DNA of 20,399 nucleotides from NCBI GenBank assembly GCA_030638385.1, contig DAOWES010000155.1:1-20399 (forward strand), in the 5' to 3' direction. Shown here piece after piece: positions 8,437-15,765 of this stretch; within the stretch, counting starts at the first letter, position 1, and every line of letters begins with the position of its first letter. The translations under genes were made by a program, and so were the position numbers. Below the pieces are notes generated by a model. That model was given only the letters and a program-made list of their open reading frames with translations, did not search any database and was not told the origin of the DNA. Source of the stretch: Candidatus Cloacimonadota bacterium. Lineage in GTDB: Bacteria > Cloacimonadota > Cloacimonadia > Cloacimonadales > TCS61.

Positions 8437-9771
8437 TTAATTACCCATTAGCCCTTTGACCACAACAATTGATGTTGCTAAGCCTGAAACAAAAGCAACT
8501 GTCTCTTTTATATATGGCCAATAGTAAGAAAATCTCTCGTGTCTGGGAACGTAGATCGTATCACCGGCATAAATTTTAGTCTTTTTATTTGGCTTAATCC
8601 ATTCGCCACTATCTCCACGAATAATGCGAATTTTTGATTCATTAGCACGCTTAATAGCCCCACCGGCTTGTTCAATGTAATATTGATAATCTTTTCCAGC
8701 TTCAAAACTGAATAAGCCTGGAGTGTTTACTTCTCCATTTACCGATACTACCGAAGATTTTGCTACAATAAAAATGCGATCTTTATCTTTTAGAATCACA
8801 TCATTTTTTTGAGAATAAATTGCTTCAAAATTTTCTGTAATAATATTTCTATTTTCTGTTACCATTTGACAATAATAACGATATTCTGCAGTAGATTGGT
8901 CAAACGCAGGGGTTTTTCTTAAATTATTATATTCTGCGCGAGTAACATCTTCTGTACTGATACGGAATAGGTAAGATTTTTTCAAGTCTGCTTGTTCTGT
9001 AGGCCCACCACACTTTTTTAAAACTTCCAATAAAGTAGTTTTCCCCAATTCGATAGCATATTCCCCAGGATATTTCACTTCACCTTCGATAGAAATATAT
9101 CTCTTATGATGATAATTTGGCATTTTACGGATATAAATGCGATCATCATTTTGGAGGATAATATTATCTTCCAAACTTGGATTTTTCATAATATCTGAAG
9201 CAGAAAATTTAATAGATTTGATTTCACCAGATTCAGCATCAAATCTTACAACTTCACAATTATTTGAATCAACTCCATTTTCCAAACCATAAGCAAGTTG
9301 AATAATATCAGATATTTTTTCACCTTCCAAAAGTTCATAGCTTTCTTGTAATTTATTATTTTCCAAGCCCACAGCACCATAAAGATAAATTCTATTTTTC
9401 ACTGTAGAAACAATAATTACATCGCCATCTTGGATATAAGGATTTTGTGAAAGATCTCCATTAACTAAATATTTTCTTAAATCGAAAGATATTTCTGTAT
9501 CATCTCTTTTTAAGACAACTGTACGTAGAGAACGATTATGACTTATTTGGCTTGGAGTATTCAGAGTATCCTCGATTGTATTAGCAAGCTTTATCGCCAT
9601 CGATATCCTAGTACTTGGGGACAACAAATATATACCCGGATTATTTACCGCACCAACCACATTTATCTGATAACCCATCACATCATTAGATGTTAATAGC
9701 TTCTCATAATCAAAAGCTGATATCGAGATGAATAATCCCATCATCATAATTAACAAAAATATTTTTCTCAC
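8437..9771 (-). CDS. SLBB-domain polysaccharide export-type protein
   Basis: A secreted protein of 444 residues, likely part of an outer-membrane or periplasmic polysaccharide export machine (Wza-related). Residues 1-19 form a signal peptide. At least three SLBB-like beta-grasp units are visible: about 34-120 (QINVVGAVNNPGIYLL), 225-336 (ISIEGEVKYPGEYAIELG) and 341-410 (VVSVNGEVNTPGLFSFEAG). A weaker one starts near 127 (RIYLYGAVG). A hydrophobic helix at about 421-440 ends the protein. I do not see the Poly_export (PF02563) domain that normally precedes SLBB units in Wza. Translation starts at GTG (9771-9769) behind GGAGG; an overlapping ATG (9773-9771) is followed at once by TGA. It heads the cluster with the epimerase and aminotransferase genes. 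Confidence 0.85.
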   Translation of the reverse strand: MRKIFLLIMMMGLFISISAFDYEKLLTSNDVMGYQINVVGAVNNPGIYLLSPSTRISMAIKLANTIEDTLNTPSQISHNRSLRTVVLKRDDTEISFDLRKYLVNGDLSQNPYIQDGDVIIVSTVKNRIYLYGAVGLENNKLQESYELLEGEKISDIIQLAYGLENGVDSNNCEVVRFDAESGEIKSIKFSASDIMKNPSLEDNIILQNDDRIYIRKMPNYHHKRYISIEGEVKYPGEYAIELGKTTLLEVLKKCGGPTEQADLKKSYLFRISTEDVTRAEYNNLRKTPAFDQSTAEYRYYCQMVTENRNIITENFEAIYSQKNDVILKDKDRIFIVAKSSVVSVNGEVNTPGLFSFEAGKDYQYYIEQAGGAIKRANESKIRIIRGDSGEWIKPNKKTKIYAGDTIYVPRHERFSYYWPYIKETVAFVSGLATSIVVVKGLMGN

Positions 9772-9971
9772 ATTTCCTCCAAAATTTATAGATAATATTT
9801 AGCTAACTATTACGGCTAAATACCACTTTTATTATTAATTTAGGAAAAAATCTACAGAGTATTGTTTTTGTCAAATGTTTCATAGTGAGTTTTAGTTTAG
9901 AATAATGATGAGTTGATAATGATAATATTTTATTAGCCACCAACTTAGTATGTAGCCTCATTAAAAAAGGT

Positions 9972-9999
9972 GAAGACGACAAAGTAGATTGTCGTCTTC
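9972..9999. terminator. Rho-independent terminator, probably bidirectional
   Basis: A perfect 11-bp stem GAAGACGACAA / TTGTCGTCTTC (9972-9982 with 9989-9999) has a 6-base loop. On the minus strand it is followed by CCTTTTTT, so it fits the end of the comM transcript. On the plus strand a T7 run (10008-10014) follows. It separates the right-hand gene run from the polysaccharide genes, whose own promoter must lie in 9772-9971. A TTGACA at 9874-9869 (minus strand) is a possible -35 there, but no convincing -10 goes with it. Confidence 0.75.
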
Positions 10000-10076
10000 G
10001 GAAAATATTTTTTTGTAAAACCTGAGTTCACTATAAAAACCCTAATCAAGTAAAAAGCCAGTGTAGATATCGTTTT

Positions 10077-10130
10077 GATCGAAATCGTTTTGCTACGAGT
10101 CGGCTTTGCTTTAGCAAAACGATCTCGATC
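10077..10130. repeat. Large inverted repeat with an overlapping alternative stem
   Basis: An 18-base arm (10077-10094) pairs with 10113-10130 with a single mismatch around an 18-base loop. A second stem, TCGGCTTTG (10100-10108) with CAAAGCCGA (10130-10138), shares one base with the right arm and has its left arm in the loop, so the two are alternatives. The word atcgttttg also occurs just upstream at 10069-10077. It forms the left part of the dispersed repeat at 10088-10256. Confidence 0.7.
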
Positions 10131-10256
10131 AAAGCCGAATCTTAGATCAAATATGCTTTTAACTTTAGATAATGCCTTAAAATTAAATATTTTGCCTTTA
10201 TTTTTCGTGATCATCCGTGTTAATTCGTGGACAAAGACTTTTTAAAGTGGATTCAA
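10088..10256. repeat. Dispersed intergenic repeat, copy 1, next to the comM 3' end
   Basis: About 170 bases match 17771-17919 in order: ctacgagtcggctttgctt, agcaaaacgatctcgatcaaa, a diverged AT-rich middle, then atccgt(g/a)ttaattcgtgg and acaaagactttttaaagtgga. The copy ends 3 bases before the comM stop codon. An 89-codon minus-strand frame running through it (9945-10214) is set by the repeat and is not called as a gene. Together with the terminator, this accounts for most of the gene-free stretch 9772-10259. Confidence 0.85.
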
Positions 10257-10259
10257 AAC

Positions 10260-11798
10260 CTACTGCCAGAATTTTTTATCAAGATTTCGATATTGAACAG
10301 CTTCACTTATATGAGTTGAATTAATATTTTCACACCCATCAAGATCGGCGATTGTACGAGCTACCTTTAAAATACGCTCATAAGCTCGAGCCGAAAGACC
10401 TTTCTTATCCATCGCCATCTTCAATAACGTCTTACTCTCTTCATCCAAAACACAATGCTTACGAATCTGCTTGGGATTCATCTGGCTATTACTAAATATT
10501 TTCAGGTTTGAAAATCGATCTAATTGCACTTGTCTGGATCTATTTACACGAATTCTAATCTCTTTAGATTTCTCCCCGGTTGGCAAAGAGCTTAGCTCTT
10601 CATATTTCACCGAAGGAACTTCAATGTGGATATCGATTCTATCTAAAAGTGGCCCTGAAATACGAGAACGATAGCGCTGGATATTCACCATCGAACAGCT
10701 GCAAGAATGCCCTTCCGTTTCACTACCATAATATCCACAGGGGCAAGGATTCATGCTGGCAACCAGCATAAATTTGGCAGGAAATTCCAAACTCTGAATA
10801 GCACGTGAAATTGTTACAACCTCATCTTCCAAAGGCTGGCGTAGTACTTCCAAAACAGATTTTTTAAATTCGGCAAGTTCATCCAAAAAAAGCACTCCAT
10901 TATGAGAAAGAGAAACTTCTCCCGGTTTTGGATAGCTACCACCACCGATAAGAGCCACATCGCTGATAGTATGATGTGGAGAGCGGAAAGGACGATCAAA
11001 AACAATGCCATCAGTATGGGAAGTATAACCGGCCACTGAATGAATTTTAGTTGTTTCCAGTGCTTCTTCCAAAGTTAAATCCGGCAAAATCGTGGAGATA
11101 CGCCTTGCCATCATAGTTTTGCCCGAGCCGGGAGGCCCGATCATCAGCACATTATGCCCACCGGCACAAGCAACTTCCAAAGCGCGTTTCACGTGATATT
11201 GTCCTTTCACATCAAATAGATCAACCGGTGAATCATTTAGATGGGCAAAGATCTCCTTTTTATCTACTTTTAGAGGTTTAATCTCTTCGCGATCTTCCAA
11301 AAAAGCTATTGCCTGCCCCAATGTTTCCACAGGATAAACATTCAAATCATCGATAATTGCTGCCTCTTTTGCATTTTCCACAGGCAAAATAAGACCATCA
11401 AGCTTATCCTTCCATGCTGCCACTGCAATGGACAATACTCCCCGCACAGGACGTAAAATCCCATCTAAAGAAAGTTCTCCAATAAAGGCATATTTCTCGA
11501 ATTTATCTGACTTTATCTGCTTTGTACCTTGCAAAAGTGCCAAGGCAGTAGGAAGATCTAAAGCGACTCCATCTTTCTTGATATCGGCCGGAGCCAAATT
11601 TACGGTGTAATTATGAGATTTGAAATTATAACCTGAATTCTTAATCGCAGAAGAAACTCGATCGCGACTCTCTTTTACGCTGTTTGATGGTAAGCCAACT
11701 ATAGAAAACTTAAAAAGCCCTCCTTTCACATCTGCTTCCACAATTATCCGGGTTGCATCGATTCCTTGAATTGCATACGATATGCTCTTTCCAAACAT
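10260..11798 (-). CDS. comM: ComM/YifB family Mg-chelatase-like AAA+ ATPase
   Basis: ComM is a hexameric helicase-like ATPase that in other bacteria helps branch migration during natural transformation. The 512 residues match the family. The N-terminal Lon-protease-like ChlI domain (about 1-180; IVGLPSNSVKESRDRVSSAI) comes first. The AAA+ core has Walker A GPPGSGKT (221-228) and Walker B VLFLDE (302-307). A four-cysteine patch (Cys352, 354, 366, 368) typical of YifB proteins and a C-terminal Mg_chelatase_C domain (SARAYERILKVARTIADLDG) complete it. AGGAGAG sits six bases before the ATG. The gene lies 12 bases after the lamin-tail gene's stop, so they are probably cotranscribed. Presence of comM alone does not show competence; the family is widespread in bacteria that are not known to transform. 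Confidence 0.96.
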   Translation of the reverse strand: MFGKSISYAIQGIDATRIIVEADVKGGLFKFSIVGLPSNSVKESRDRVSSAIKNSGYNFKSHNYTVNLAPADIKKDGVALDLPTALALLQGTKQIKSDKFEKYAFIGELSLDGILRPVRGVLSIAVAAWKDKLDGLILPVENAKEAAIIDDLNVYPVETLGQAIAFLEDREEIKPLKVDKKEIFAHLNDSPVDLFDVKGQYHVKRALEVACAGGHNVLMIGPPGSGKTMMARRISTILPDLTLEEALETTKIHSVAGYTSHTDGIVFDRPFRSPHHTISDVALIGGGSYPKPGEVSLSHNGVLFLDELAEFKKSVLEVLRQPLEDEVVTISRAIQSLEFPAKFMLVASMNPCPCGYYGSETEGHSCSCSMVNIQRYRSRISGPLLDRIDIHIEVPSVKYEELSSLPTGEKSKEIRIRVNRSRQVQLDRFSNLKIFSNSQMNPKQIRKHCVLDEESKTLLKMAMDKKGLSARAYERILKVARTIADLDGCENINSTHISEAVQYRNLDKKFWQ

Positions 11799-11810
11799 TT
11801 GAAACTCTCC

Positions 11811-14186
11811 TTACTTTGCTATTACAACTGTTTCCTGTAATCTAATTACTCTATCATCTTCATTTGTTACTGCTTCCAATAATACCACATAAATCCCTAT
11901 CGGCAAAATTTTCCCGACACTATCCCTACCATCAAAAATTATACTATTCTCACTTGAATAAAATTCCTGATCTATAATCTTGCGACGTAGTCTTCCTTTC
12001 AAATCATAAACTCTCATTGTACATTTGCTAATGATATCCGATAATTGGAAATTTATGATGGTGTGTTGTCCCAAATATGGAGAAAATGGATTGGGAGAAA
12101 TTGAAATTTTCGAATCGACCGGTATAGATTCAATCCAGATTGAATTTTTTCTTCCCGGAGTGCATCTATCCACACACATATCCCAGTTAGAAGAATTTGT
12201 CATAAGATGTGGATTTACTCTTTCCAATGAAACTCCCTTAACTTCATTATTCCAGTTTGGATCAAAAGAAAATGCTTCGATCAAATTACCGGAAACATCT
12301 CCAAGTTCTAAATATTCTCCCGAATTTGAAAGTGATGTTAAATTACAAAAAATGGGAATCTCATCCAAATTATAATTTTCTTTTAAAAATAAAGAATCTT
12401 CAACGTTAGCTGTAATTAATAAATATTCGCAATTTTTATTCGGAACATAAAGCGTATCTTCATTAATTATCAGGTAGATTGTGGATAAGTTTTCTTGATA
12501 TTGATTTATTTTAAGCTCAATCCATTCCGGTTCATCATTTTCCGGACTGTACATGATCTCATTTATCACAAAGGGCAAACTGTTATTATTATAAAACTTA
12601 TAAGCAAAATTATTGGTTTGAACGTTATCTTCTTCAGCATAAAGTTCATAGGAAATTTCATAATAACCATTTGCCGGAAGAGTCGTTTCAAACTCCACAA
12701 TTAAAGAATCCATAAGCTCAATCTGTTCCTCCAATATTACCTCATCATTATATTTGCACAAAAAATCGGCAGAATTAATCGGCTCTATTCCTTGATTGTA
12801 GATTAATAGCCTATGCGAAAGTCGATTTTGCTCAATCTTATATTCTAACACCTTTAACGCTAAATCTTTATTTGAGGGTAATAAACTATTGGCCAAAGTT
12901 GGCGTTGCTCCAAGTTCAGCAACAGAGTGCTGCCAAGTGATATTTTCATCTGAAAATGGATTTACTCGCTCGATAGAGACATCGGTTGGGCAAGCATGAT
13001 CTTGATATTCTAAAGAATCGAAAACTGTGTGGAATTGATCGGAGAGAATAAGCTTGTCCCCTAAATTATTTAAGGCTGTCCAATTTTCCGGCTGAAAAAC
13101 TTTTTCGGGCGAAAGAGATGGGAAACTATTTATTACCTGATTGGCATCATTGGCTACAATAAGATACTCTTGTGGATAAATGGTGCAAGAGAGAGAAACT
13201 TCTCCACCGGATTCATCTTTAAGCACAAAGTTATCCACATTATATACACACGACCCACGATTGAATATTTCCACCCATTCACTGGTTACACCGGAGTTCT
13301 TATAAAGTACTTCATTTATTACAATTGGAGATTTTCCCACTAAAAAAGCCGACTCATGTATGTTGTTCACCAAGTTATTGTCATTGTTCAACTTAACAGT
13401 CGCTCGAGTCAGGTAATATCCATCCTCAAACAAACCTAATTTATAATTGAATTGAATGGTCGTTTCAGCAGGAATTTCAGGTAATTCACATGCCACTAAC
13501 TGGTTGCTATTTATAGCTATTTGGAACTCCGCTTCGAGGTTATCCACATGCTTTGTGGATAAGTTGCTTATTTGTGTGGATAGCCAGTGGATATCACCGA
13601 TTTTATAGATATCTTGCGATACAATTTCTAAATCTATTGGATAAAAATTTGTTGTTCCGGGAGTAGAAAAATAGCTTTCAAACCAATCATTTTGAGAGTT
13701 ATTGGAATCAATTCCATCAGAGAAGCGTGCTAATGAATTCCCCGAATTTACATTAATGGCAAAATGAGTAGCCGGGTCATAAATATCATCAGGAAGATTA
13801 TTGGTGTTTGGTTGATCATATAAAACAGTATCGTAATAGCTGCCATCAGCAGATGAAATTCTAATGCCATCAGTTGCGTTACCGCCATTTTGAAAAGAGA
13901 GTGAAGTGTAAATATCGCAATTTTGCACCATTTCCTCACCAATAAGCAGGTGAGCTTGAGCCGGGATAATCAAATCTGAAAAAGTATAAATCACTTCAAA
14001 TTCCTTGCCCGCACGCAATATTTGCCAATCGTTTAAATTAATGGAATTTGAACTTGGGTTATATAGCTCAAGCCATTCATAACCGCCATCTGCTCCATCG
14101 GGATTATAAAATATTTCATTGATGACAATATTTTGCGCCCCAAGCATCGATATAGTAAAAATAACTAACATTATTATTCTAACCAT
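11811..14186 (-). CDS. Secreted lamin-tail-domain (LTD) protein with FlgD-like C-terminal Ig domain
   Basis: A large surface or secreted protein (791 residues) of unknown function. A signal peptide (about 1-17, ending SMLGA) is followed by three lamin-tail domains starting at about 19, 287 and 537, each opening with a V-I-N-E-(I/V) strand and an EW(L/V/I)E(L/I) motif. CARDB- or Ig-like linkers lie at about 186-285 and 440-530. The last 100 residues (ISPNPFSPYLGQ..., VYDLKGRLRRKI, FDGRDSVGKILPIGIYVVLLEA) form the FlgD-like Ig or secretion-sorting domain common in FCB phyla, where it marks proteins for the cell surface. A GAGGGGGAG-rich ribosome site precedes the ATG. It sits between the NAD(P)HX repair gene (60-base gap) and comM. 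The coding sequence carries an unusual cluster of DnaA boxes, listed separately. Confidence 0.88.
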   Translation of the reverse strand: MVRIIMLVIFTISMLGAQNIVINEIFYNPDGADGGYEWLELYNPSSNSINLNDWQILRAGKEFEVIYTFSDLIIPAQAHLLIGEEMVQNCDIYTSLSFQNGGNATDGIRISSADGSYYDTVLYDQPNTNNLPDDIYDPATHFAINVNSGNSLARFSDGIDSNNSQNDWFESYFSTPGTTNFYPIDLEIVSQDIYKIGDIHWLSTQISNLSTKHVDNLEAEFQIAINSNQLVACELPEIPAETTIQFNYKLGLFEDGYYLTRATVKLNNDNNLVNNIHESAFLVGKSPIVINEVLYKNSGVTSEWVEIFNRGSCVYNVDNFVLKDESGGEVSLSCTIYPQEYLIVANDANQVINSFPSLSPEKVFQPENWTALNNLGDKLILSDQFHTVFDSLEYQDHACPTDVSIERVNPFSDENITWQHSVAELGATPTLANSLLPSNKDLALKVLEYKIEQNRLSHRLLIYNQGIEPINSADFLCKYNDEVILEEQIELMDSLIVEFETTLPANGYYEISYELYAEEDNVQTNNFAYKFYNNNSLPFVINEIMYSPENDEPEWIELKINQYQENLSTIYLIINEDTLYVPNKNCEYLLITANVEDSLFLKENYNLDEIPIFCNLTSLSNSGEYLELGDVSGNLIEAFSFDPNWNNEVKGVSLERVNPHLMTNSSNWDMCVDRCTPGRKNSIWIESIPVDSKISISPNPFSPYLGQHTIINFQLSDIISKCTMRVYDLKGRLRRKIIDQEFYSSENSIIFDGRDSVGKILPIGIYVVLLEAVTNEDDRVIRLQETVVIAK
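12166..12174 (+). promoter_or_regulatory. DnaA-box variant CTATCCACA
   Basis: One base off the TTATCCACA consensus. It is the leftmost member of the group of boxes inside the lamin-tail gene. Confidence 0.4.
12480..12488 (-). promoter_or_regulatory. Perfect DnaA box (TTATCCACA)
   Basis: Reads TGTGGATAA on the plus strand, an exact match to the consensus. On the coding strand it spells TTA TCC ACA (Leu-Ser-Thr). It is part of the cluster in the lamin-tail gene. Confidence 0.5.
13171..13179 (-). promoter_or_regulatory. Perfect DnaA box (TTATCCACA)
   Basis: Exact match, plus-strand TGTGGATAA. Here the coding frame is shifted relative to the other boxes (Ile-Tyr-Pro-Gln), so a repeated peptide motif does not explain it. 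Confidence 0.5.
13231..13239 (+). promoter_or_regulatory. Perfect DnaA box (TTATCCACA)
   Basis: Exact plus-strand match, 51 bases from the preceding box and in the opposite orientation. On the coding strand it encodes part of Asn-Val-Asp-Asn. Confidence 0.5.
13540..13583. promoter_or_regulatory. DnaA-box triplet: inverted perfect pair plus a variant
   Basis: TTATCCACA at 13540-13548 (plus) faces TGTGGATAA at 13554-13562 (minus) across 5 bases. TGTGGATAG (CTATCCACA on minus) follows at 13575-13583. Three boxes in 44 bases, with an inverted pair, resemble the cores of DnaA-binding control loci such as datA or DARS in E. coli; that comparison is inference. No AT-rich unwinding element or replication gene adjoins it directly. 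Confidence 0.55.
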
Positions 14187-14246
14187 TGACTCCCCCTCAA
14201 ATAGTTATATTAGAATATATTTTTTACTTTTCCGGTTCAGATTATG

Positions 14247-15752
14247 TCAATATTTAAAAATCTCGTTTATTATATCAGTTGGTATAATCGAAGCAGCTTT
14301 TCGCTTATCGGCCAGTTTTTCTGCTGTTTTTCCAAGTAAAAATGAGGCTGCCGATGCAGCTTGATAAATTGGTAATTTTTGACCCAAAAAGGAGATGAAT
14401 ATTCCGGCAAGAACATCTCCGCTGCCACCTGTGGCAAGTCCATCATTACCAGAAGTGTCAAAAATTAAATTTTGAGAATCAGCATAAATTGTAGTAGCAG
14501 ATTTCAAGAGAATCGCACACCTATATTTTTGGATGAATTGATCAATATAGGCTAACGAATTATCATAAATTTGTTTGATCTCTACATTTTGTAAGCGCGC
14601 AAATTCACCCAAATGCGGCGTGATAATTATTTGTGGATTATCTAACATATTTTGCCAATTGTTTGCTGCGATAATATTAAGCGCATCTGCATCTAAAACT
14701 AATGGCTTCTTCCAATTTATTAGTACTGCCTTAACAATATCTCTCATAAAATCAGATTTCCCTATTCCCGGCCCCAAAAGCAAAACATCCTGCGTCTCAA
14801 TTTCTTTTAGAAATTCTTTCACATCTGCCTGTATTGGCTTGGTCATCACTTCTATAAGCTGACACTCGAAAATTTGTTCCAAACCGGCTTGATGGAATAA
14901 TGTGACAAGACCGGCACCCGCCCTGAGAGCAGCTGCTGATGCCATGATAGCAGCACCGGTTAATCCTTTTGAGCCTGCGATAATTCCAATCTTCCCATAA
15001 TCTCCTTTGTGAAAATAGCTATTCCTTTGAGGATATTGTACCGATTCTTTAGTCAACAGTTTACCACGAGGAGGAAATTTAGTAAATAATTCGGCCGGTA
15101 TGCCAATATCGATAATAAAGATCTCCCCACAAACCCTTTGGCCTTGGCCAATTAAAAGCCCCTGTTTTATTGCTGCCATTGTAAGTGTGTATTGGCAATT
15201 CACCGCTATTTCGGCCTGCCCGGAATCTGCATCTACTCCACTTGGAATATCGATGGCGATAGATAATTTTTGGGCATTATTGATATGTTTGATAACTTCA
15301 GCAGAAAATCCACGGACAATACCTTGCAAACCAATTCCCAAAATTGCATCAATTATTACGTGATAATTATCCAAAATTGGAAGTTCTACATTTGTGTCTG
15401 TTATTGGAATATTTAAATTTTGGCATTTTAGATAATTTTCTTTTGTTTCAGGAGTCATTTTATCGACCGAGCCCAAAAAATAAATCTCGCATTTATAATT
15501 CCATTCTGTAAGGTATCTTGCAATTACAAATCCATCTCCACCATTATTTCCACTTCCACAGAAAATTGCGATATTTGGACTGTTTGTAAGTTGGAACTTT
15601 AATGCTTTTAGAAGTTGCTTGATCTTTTTGCTACAGCCCAATCCGGCATTTTCCATCAACTCTTTTCCGGGAATATTATAGCTCTCGATTGTGTATTTAT
15701 CTGCAAAAATCATCTCTTGGCGTGAGAGCACTAACTGCTTGGCATTGTTCAT
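14247..15752 (-). CDS. nnr: Bifunctional NAD(P)H-hydrate epimerase / ADP-dependent (S)-NAD(P)H-hydrate dehydratase
   Basis: This enzyme repairs damaged cofactor. The N-terminal YjeF_N domain epimerises R- and S-NAD(P)HX, and the C-terminal ribokinase-like domain dehydrates S-NAD(P)HX back to NAD(P)H using ADP. Numbered from the ATG at 15752 the protein has 501 residues, the usual fused length. Epimerase motifs are GSGNNGGDGF (GNNGGDG at 68-74), DAILG near 135 and DIPSGVDADSG (168-178). Dehydratase motifs are LGPGIG (326-331), TPHLGEFARL (378-387) and GLATGGSGDVLAG with catalytic Asp446. I chose 15752 because GAGGAAAG lies five bases upstream. The in-frame ATG at 15797 would overlap the upstream kinase gene by 32 bases and add residues with no family counterpart. 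It starts 13 bases after that gene's stop. Confidence 0.95.
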   Translation of the reverse strand: MNNAKQLVLSRQEMIFADKYTIESYNIPGKELMENAGLGCSKKIKQLLKALKFQLTNSPNIAIFCGSGNNGGDGFVIARYLTEWNYKCEIYFLGSVDKMTPETKENYLKCQNLNIPITDTNVELPILDNYHVIIDAILGIGLQGIVRGFSAEVIKHINNAQKLSIAIDIPSGVDADSGQAEIAVNCQYTLTMAAIKQGLLIGQGQRVCGEIFIIDIGIPAELFTKFPPRGKLLTKESVQYPQRNSYFHKGDYGKIGIIAGSKGLTGAAIMASAAALRAGAGLVTLFHQAGLEQIFECQLIEVMTKPIQADVKEFLKEIETQDVLLLGPGIGKSDFMRDIVKAVLINWKKPLVLDADALNIIAANNWQNMLDNPQIIITPHLGEFARLQNVEIKQIYDNSLAYIDQFIQKYRCAILLKSATTIYADSQNLIFDTSGNDGLATGGSGDVLAGIFISFLGQKLPIYQAASAASFLLGKTAEKLADKRKAASIIPTDIINEIFKY

Positions 15753-15765
15753 ACTTTCCTCAATT

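Noticed and set aside
9945..10214. 89-codon minus-strand open frame between comM and the SLBB gene
   Set aside because: It spans a terminator hairpin and the dispersed repeat, and its sequence is just the translated repeat; the second repeat copy does not preserve the frame.
14245..14250. TTGACA on the minus strand upstream of the lamin-tail gene as a promoter
   Set aside because: A perfect -35 word, but it overlaps the stop codon of the preceding gene and I see no acceptable -10 at 16-18 bases.
14119..14364. Open frame on the plus strand across the lamin-tail start and the NAD(P)HX repair gene end
   Set aside because: It is antisense to two well-supported genes and to their intergenic gap, with no ribosome site or recognisable product.
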